Below are positions 61,577 through 64,000 of a DNA stretch of 64,000 nt, in pieces. Under the pieces are notes generated by a model. The model was not told the origin of the DNA, did no database searches, and worked only from the letters and a program-made list of their open reading frames with translations. This DNA is from Dyella_B sp035503745 (lineage in GTDB: Bacteria > Pseudomonadota > Gammaproteobacteria > Xanthomonadales > Rhodanobacteraceae). Numbering within the stretch: the first letter of the stretch is position 1; every line of letters begins with the position of its first letter. The translations under genes were made by a program, and so were the position numbers. Where the stretch lies: positions 1-64,000 of the forward strand of contig NZ_DATJTC010000028.1 in the NCBI RefSeq assembly GCF_035503745.1, in the 5' to 3' direction.

Positions 61577-62455
61577 ATGGCGCAGTCACTATCGAGTAGC
61601 GGTGGCCCCTCACCTCGCACGGCCTTTGTGCTAGCCGGTGGCGGCAGCCTGGGAGCCGTCGAAGTAGGAATGTTGCAGGCCTTGCTGACTTGGGGGGAAA
61701 CGCCGGCCTTTCTGGTCGGCGCTTCGGCCGGCGCCATAAATGCGACTTACTTTGCCGCCGAACCCACGTACGCGCGCACTGAAAACCTGGCGCGTCTGTG
61801 GTGCGCGCTGAAGCGGCGTGACGTACTCCCATTCAGCCTGCTTGGCATACTGCGCAGACGCGGTCATCTGGTGGAGTCCGATGCGCTGCGGCGCTTACTG
61901 GAACGGCATCTTCCGTATCAGCAACTTGAGCATGCCGCATTGCCGGTACACATCGTGGCTTCGGATATGTTGACCGGACATGAAGTCGTGCTTTCGTCGG
62001 GCTCCGTGATCGACGCCGTACTCGCCAGCGCCGCTATTCCCGGCGTATTTCCTCCAGTGCAGATCGGCTCGCAATGGCTCGTCGATGGCGGCGTGGCCAA
62101 CAACACGCCGATCTCCACGGCGATGAATCTTGGTGCGACACGTATCGTTGTGCTACCAACCGGCTTTGCCTGCGCGCTTAGCCGACCGCCTTCGGGCACC
62201 ATCGCGCGCGCCATGCATGCACTCAGCCTGCTTGTATCGCGCCAGCTTGCACATGATGCAGAACGTTTCGCAGGCACCCATGTACAACTTCGCATTGTGC
62301 CAAGCCTCTGCCCGCTGAATATTTCATCCTACGATTACTCTGCGGCGGTTTCGCTGATAGCCCAAGCCAGGGCAAGCACGCAGCAATGGCTCGCAGCAGG
62401 CGGCTTTGAGCAGGATTGGGTGCCCGGTCAGTTGCAAGATCATCATCATGGATAA
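61577..62455 (+). CDS. Patatin-like phospholipase
   Basis: 292 residues. The oxyanion loop AFVLAGGGSLGAVEVGMLQAL, nucleophile Ser in VGASAGAINATYF and catalytic Asp in WLVDGGVANNTPIS are all present. It lacks the DUF3734 tail seen in the patatin at 13124. Lipid acyl hydrolase; substrate unknown. It stands alone with about 190 bases upstream. Confidence 0.88.
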   Translation: MAQSLSSSGGPSPRTAFVLAGGGSLGAVEVGMLQALLTWGETPAFLVGASAGAINATYFAAEPTYARTENLARLWCALKRRDVLPFSLLGILRRRGHLVESDALRRLLERHLPYQQLEHAALPVHIVASDMLTGHEVVLSSGSVIDAVLASAAIPGVFPPVQIGSQWLVDGGVANNTPISTAMNLGATRIVVLPTGFACALSRPPSGTIARAMHALSLLVSRQLAHDAERFAGTHVQLRIVPSLCPLNISSYDYSAAVSLIAQARASTQQWLAAGGFEQDWVPGQLQDHHHG

Positions 62456-62541
62456 CAAACCCTGTTGGTTTTAAGTTGCCACCCAAAGCGGGCACTTTTC
62501 GGGAACTGATACCAGCGGGCTGAATGTTTGTGAGCATTCAG

Positions 62542-63027
62542 CTAGTCAGTTGACGCATGTGCATCGATGTCACTGGCGAATCTCTGCAACAAACGCACAA
62601 ACTGTTCGATATCGCGGTCGTTCCAATCAGCAAACAGTGCTCGGCCAAAGCGATCGCGCGCGGCGTCCAATGCATTAGTCATTGTTTTGCCCTTCCTCGT
62701 AACCACAGCTGCGGTAACCCTGCGATCCTCAGCACCCGGTTGACGCGTGACCAGGCCAAGACTCTCCAGCTTCGCGACCTGTTTGCTTACCGTCGAATAA
62801 TCACGTCCAACGCGCCCCGCCAAATCGCCCACCCCAATGGGGCCAAGCCGCTCGATGAGCACTAACAGCGGAAACAAGGCGCGATCCAGCGAAACCCCCG
62901 CCTCCTTGACCATGGCTTCGTCACGATCGGGCCGATTAAAGACGCTAATGATCGTGATCAGGGCGCTGTGCAGGGTGCGGATCTGTTCGGAAATATGTGC
63001 ATCTTGCACATTTCTTTTCGCAGGCAT
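62542..63027 (-). CDS. MarR-family transcriptional regulator
   Basis: 161 residues from ATG 63027, which has GGAGGG upstream. The winged HTH is LGPIGVGDLAGRVGRDYSTVSK followed by QVAKLESLGLVTRQPGAEDRR and the wing VTAAVVTRKGK. It is divergent from the FAD hydroxylase, with a dyad at 63044-63060 between them, so it probably represses that gene and itself. A longer frame to 63162 is rejected. Confidence 0.9.
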   Translation of the reverse strand: MPAKRNVQDAHISEQIRTLHSALITIISVFNRPDRDEAMVKEAGVSLDRALFPLLVLIERLGPIGVGDLAGRVGRDYSTVSKQVAKLESLGLVTRQPGAEDRRVTAAVVTRKGKTMTNALDAARDRFGRALFADWNDRDIEQFVRLLQRFASDIDAHASTD

Positions 63028-63060
63028 ATCATCCCTCCAAATTATGTGCATTGTACACAT
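62995..63060. promoter_or_regulatory. Two MarR-type operator dyads
   Basis: Site 1 (62995-63011) is a perfect dyad, ATGTGCA-TCT-TGCACAT, inside the first codons of the marR gene. Site 2 (63044-63060) is ATGTGCA-TTG-TACACAT with one mismatch, just upstream of both starts. The two centres are 49 bases apart. Confidence 0.72.
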
Positions 63061-63076
63061 ATTGGAGTAAATCAAA

Positions 63077-64000
63077 ATGTCGAACCCTTCTGTGGTTGAT
63101 GTACTGATCTGCGGGGCCGGGGCGGCTGGCCTGACGCTGGCCATCGAGCTGGCGCGGCGCAACGTGTCCTTTCGGCTGATCGAGAAAATGGACGCCCCGT
63201 TTCACGGATCGCGTGGCAAGGGCATTCAGCCCCGCACGCTTGAGGTGCTTGAGGATTTGGGCGTCCTGGACCGCATCATTGCCGCCGGCGGCGTCTATCC
63301 GCCCCAACGCGACTACGGCGAAGACGGAAGCTACAAAGAGTCGCAAATCATAGACCCTGCCGAACCGACGCCGGCTGAGCCCTATCCCATGCCCTGGTTG
63401 CTTCCTCAATTTCTGACGGAGCGCATCTTGCGCACGCGGCTGCTCGAATTGGGCCGATATCCGGAGTTCGGTAGTGAGCTGGTCGAGTTTAGCCAAGTTG
63501 GAAATGGTGTCATGGCCCGCGTCGTCCGCAACGCAAATGAAGAGGTTATCCATGCGCACTATCTCGTCGGGGCCGATGGCGGGCACAGCTTTGTGCGCAA
63601 GGCCCTTGGCATTGATTTCCCGGGTAAAACTTTGGGGGTTCGTGGCCTCGTGGCCGATGTCACCATGACAGGCCTGGAACGCGACGCGTGGCATCGCTTC
63701 AACCACGGTTCGATGGAGCGGCAAGTGTCGATATGTCCACTTGCCGGCACTGACCTGTTCCAGATCCAAGCGCCGATACCCCTGGAGGGAGAGATAGACC
63801 TTTCCGCAGGCGGTCTCACGACGATGCTTGGCGATCGTGCGGGTCGAGACGATTTACAGGTGCGATCGGTCTCCTGGGCATCGGCGTTTCACATGAATGC
63901 GCGATTGGCCGATCGCTATCGAGTGCAAAACGCTTTCCTCGTTGGCGATGCGGCGCATACCCATCCGCCCACCGGCGGACAAGGGCTCAACACCAGTCTA
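63077..64000 (+). CDS. FAD-dependent aromatic monooxygenase, 3' end outside window
   Basis: 308 codons are present from ATG 63077 and the frame is open at the window edge. VDVLICGAGAAGLTLAIELARR binds FAD, followed by GSRGKGIQPRTLEVLEDLG, VGADGGHSFVRKALGI (the DG motif for FAD and NADPH) and FLVGDAAHTHPPTGGQGLN (the GD motif). It belongs to the class A (PheA/TetX/MhpA-like) flavin hydroxylases that act on aromatic compounds. Regulation by the divergent MarR protein is likely. The ORF is not closed within the window. Confidence 0.9.
   Translation, partial: MSNPSVVDVLICGAGAAGLTLAIELARRNVSFRLIEKMDAPFHGSRGKGIQPRTLEVLEDLGVLDRIIAAGGVYPPQRDYGEDGSYKESQIIDPAEPTPAEPYPMPWLLPQFLTERILRTRLLELGRYPEFGSELVEFSQVGNGVMARVVRNANEEVIHAHYLVGADGGHSFVRKALGIDFPGKTLGVRGLVADVTMTGLERDAWHRFNHGSMERQVSICPLAGTDLFQIQAPIPLEGEIDLSAGGLTTMLGDRAGRDDLQVRSVSWASAFHMNARLADRYRVQNAFLVGDAAHTHPPTGGQGLNTSL

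Overview
This window is a high-GC gammaproteobacterial chromosome segment, most likely from the Xanthomonadales (Rhodanobacteraceae type, such as Dyella, Luteibacter or Rhodanobacter). Three things suggest this. A run of lysS, prfB, recJ and an rpfE-like gene recalls the Xanthomonas rpf neighbourhood. The folP, glmM, tpiA, secG and tRNA-Leu(GAG) genes follow the gammaproteobacterial order. The aguA/aguB pair and the rluC/rne divergent pair fit the same picture. No tool was run; all calls come from reading the sequence.

Layout. (1) 1-12.4 kb is a stress-type regulon built around MNIO/DUF692 RiPP (bufferin-like) genes. It holds two bufB-bufC pairs, one Cys-rich bufA precursor, two NrsF/DUF1109 anti-sigma-like membrane proteins, DUF1223, YHS and DoxX proteins, a secreted beta-propeller, a Cys-cluster (YkgJ-type) protein, a secreted hydrolase and a Tat-exported HExxH metallopeptidase. 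Eight intergenic sites on both strands share the pattern GTAAC(C/T/A)-N15/16-CGAA, so most of the block is probably driven by one ECF sigma factor whose gene should lie just left of the window. (2) 12.6-15.6 kb has an aspartyl-hydroxylase remnant and a translationally coupled patatin/NADH-dehydrogenase-like pair. (3) 15.6-20.5 kb is an AT-richer, decayed region ending at tRNA-Leu(GAG), with an integrase N-terminal stub, an IS3 relic, an immunity-protein relic and a frameshifted secreted protein. (4) 20.5-31.6 kb is core: secG, tpiA, glmM, folP, orn, sbcB, interrupted between tpiA and glmM by SDR, MerR, VIT1-like and 2OG-oxygenase genes. (5) 31.7-43.5 kb holds lysS, prfB (with the classical +1 frameshift), a secreted retropepsin-like protein, asnB, recJ, rpfE-like and yheS. 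asnB is preceded by an Asn-rich leader ORF and a terminator, a textbook layout for transcription attenuation. (6) 43.6-56.3 kb holds aguA/aguB, a TraB-like protein, two cytochromes c, nfuA, phhB, rluC, rne and a GacA/UvrY-like regulator. (7) 56.5-64 kb holds tRNA-Leu(TAA), a small accessory patch with a HEPN-motif protein and an immunity-like gene, a flavin monooxygenase/ATP-grasp/FMN reductase cluster, a patatin, and a MarR regulator divergent from a FAD hydroxylase cut by the window end.

The two strongest discoveries are the contiguous ECF-sigma regulon around the bufferin-like genes and the Asn-codon attenuator in front of asnB.
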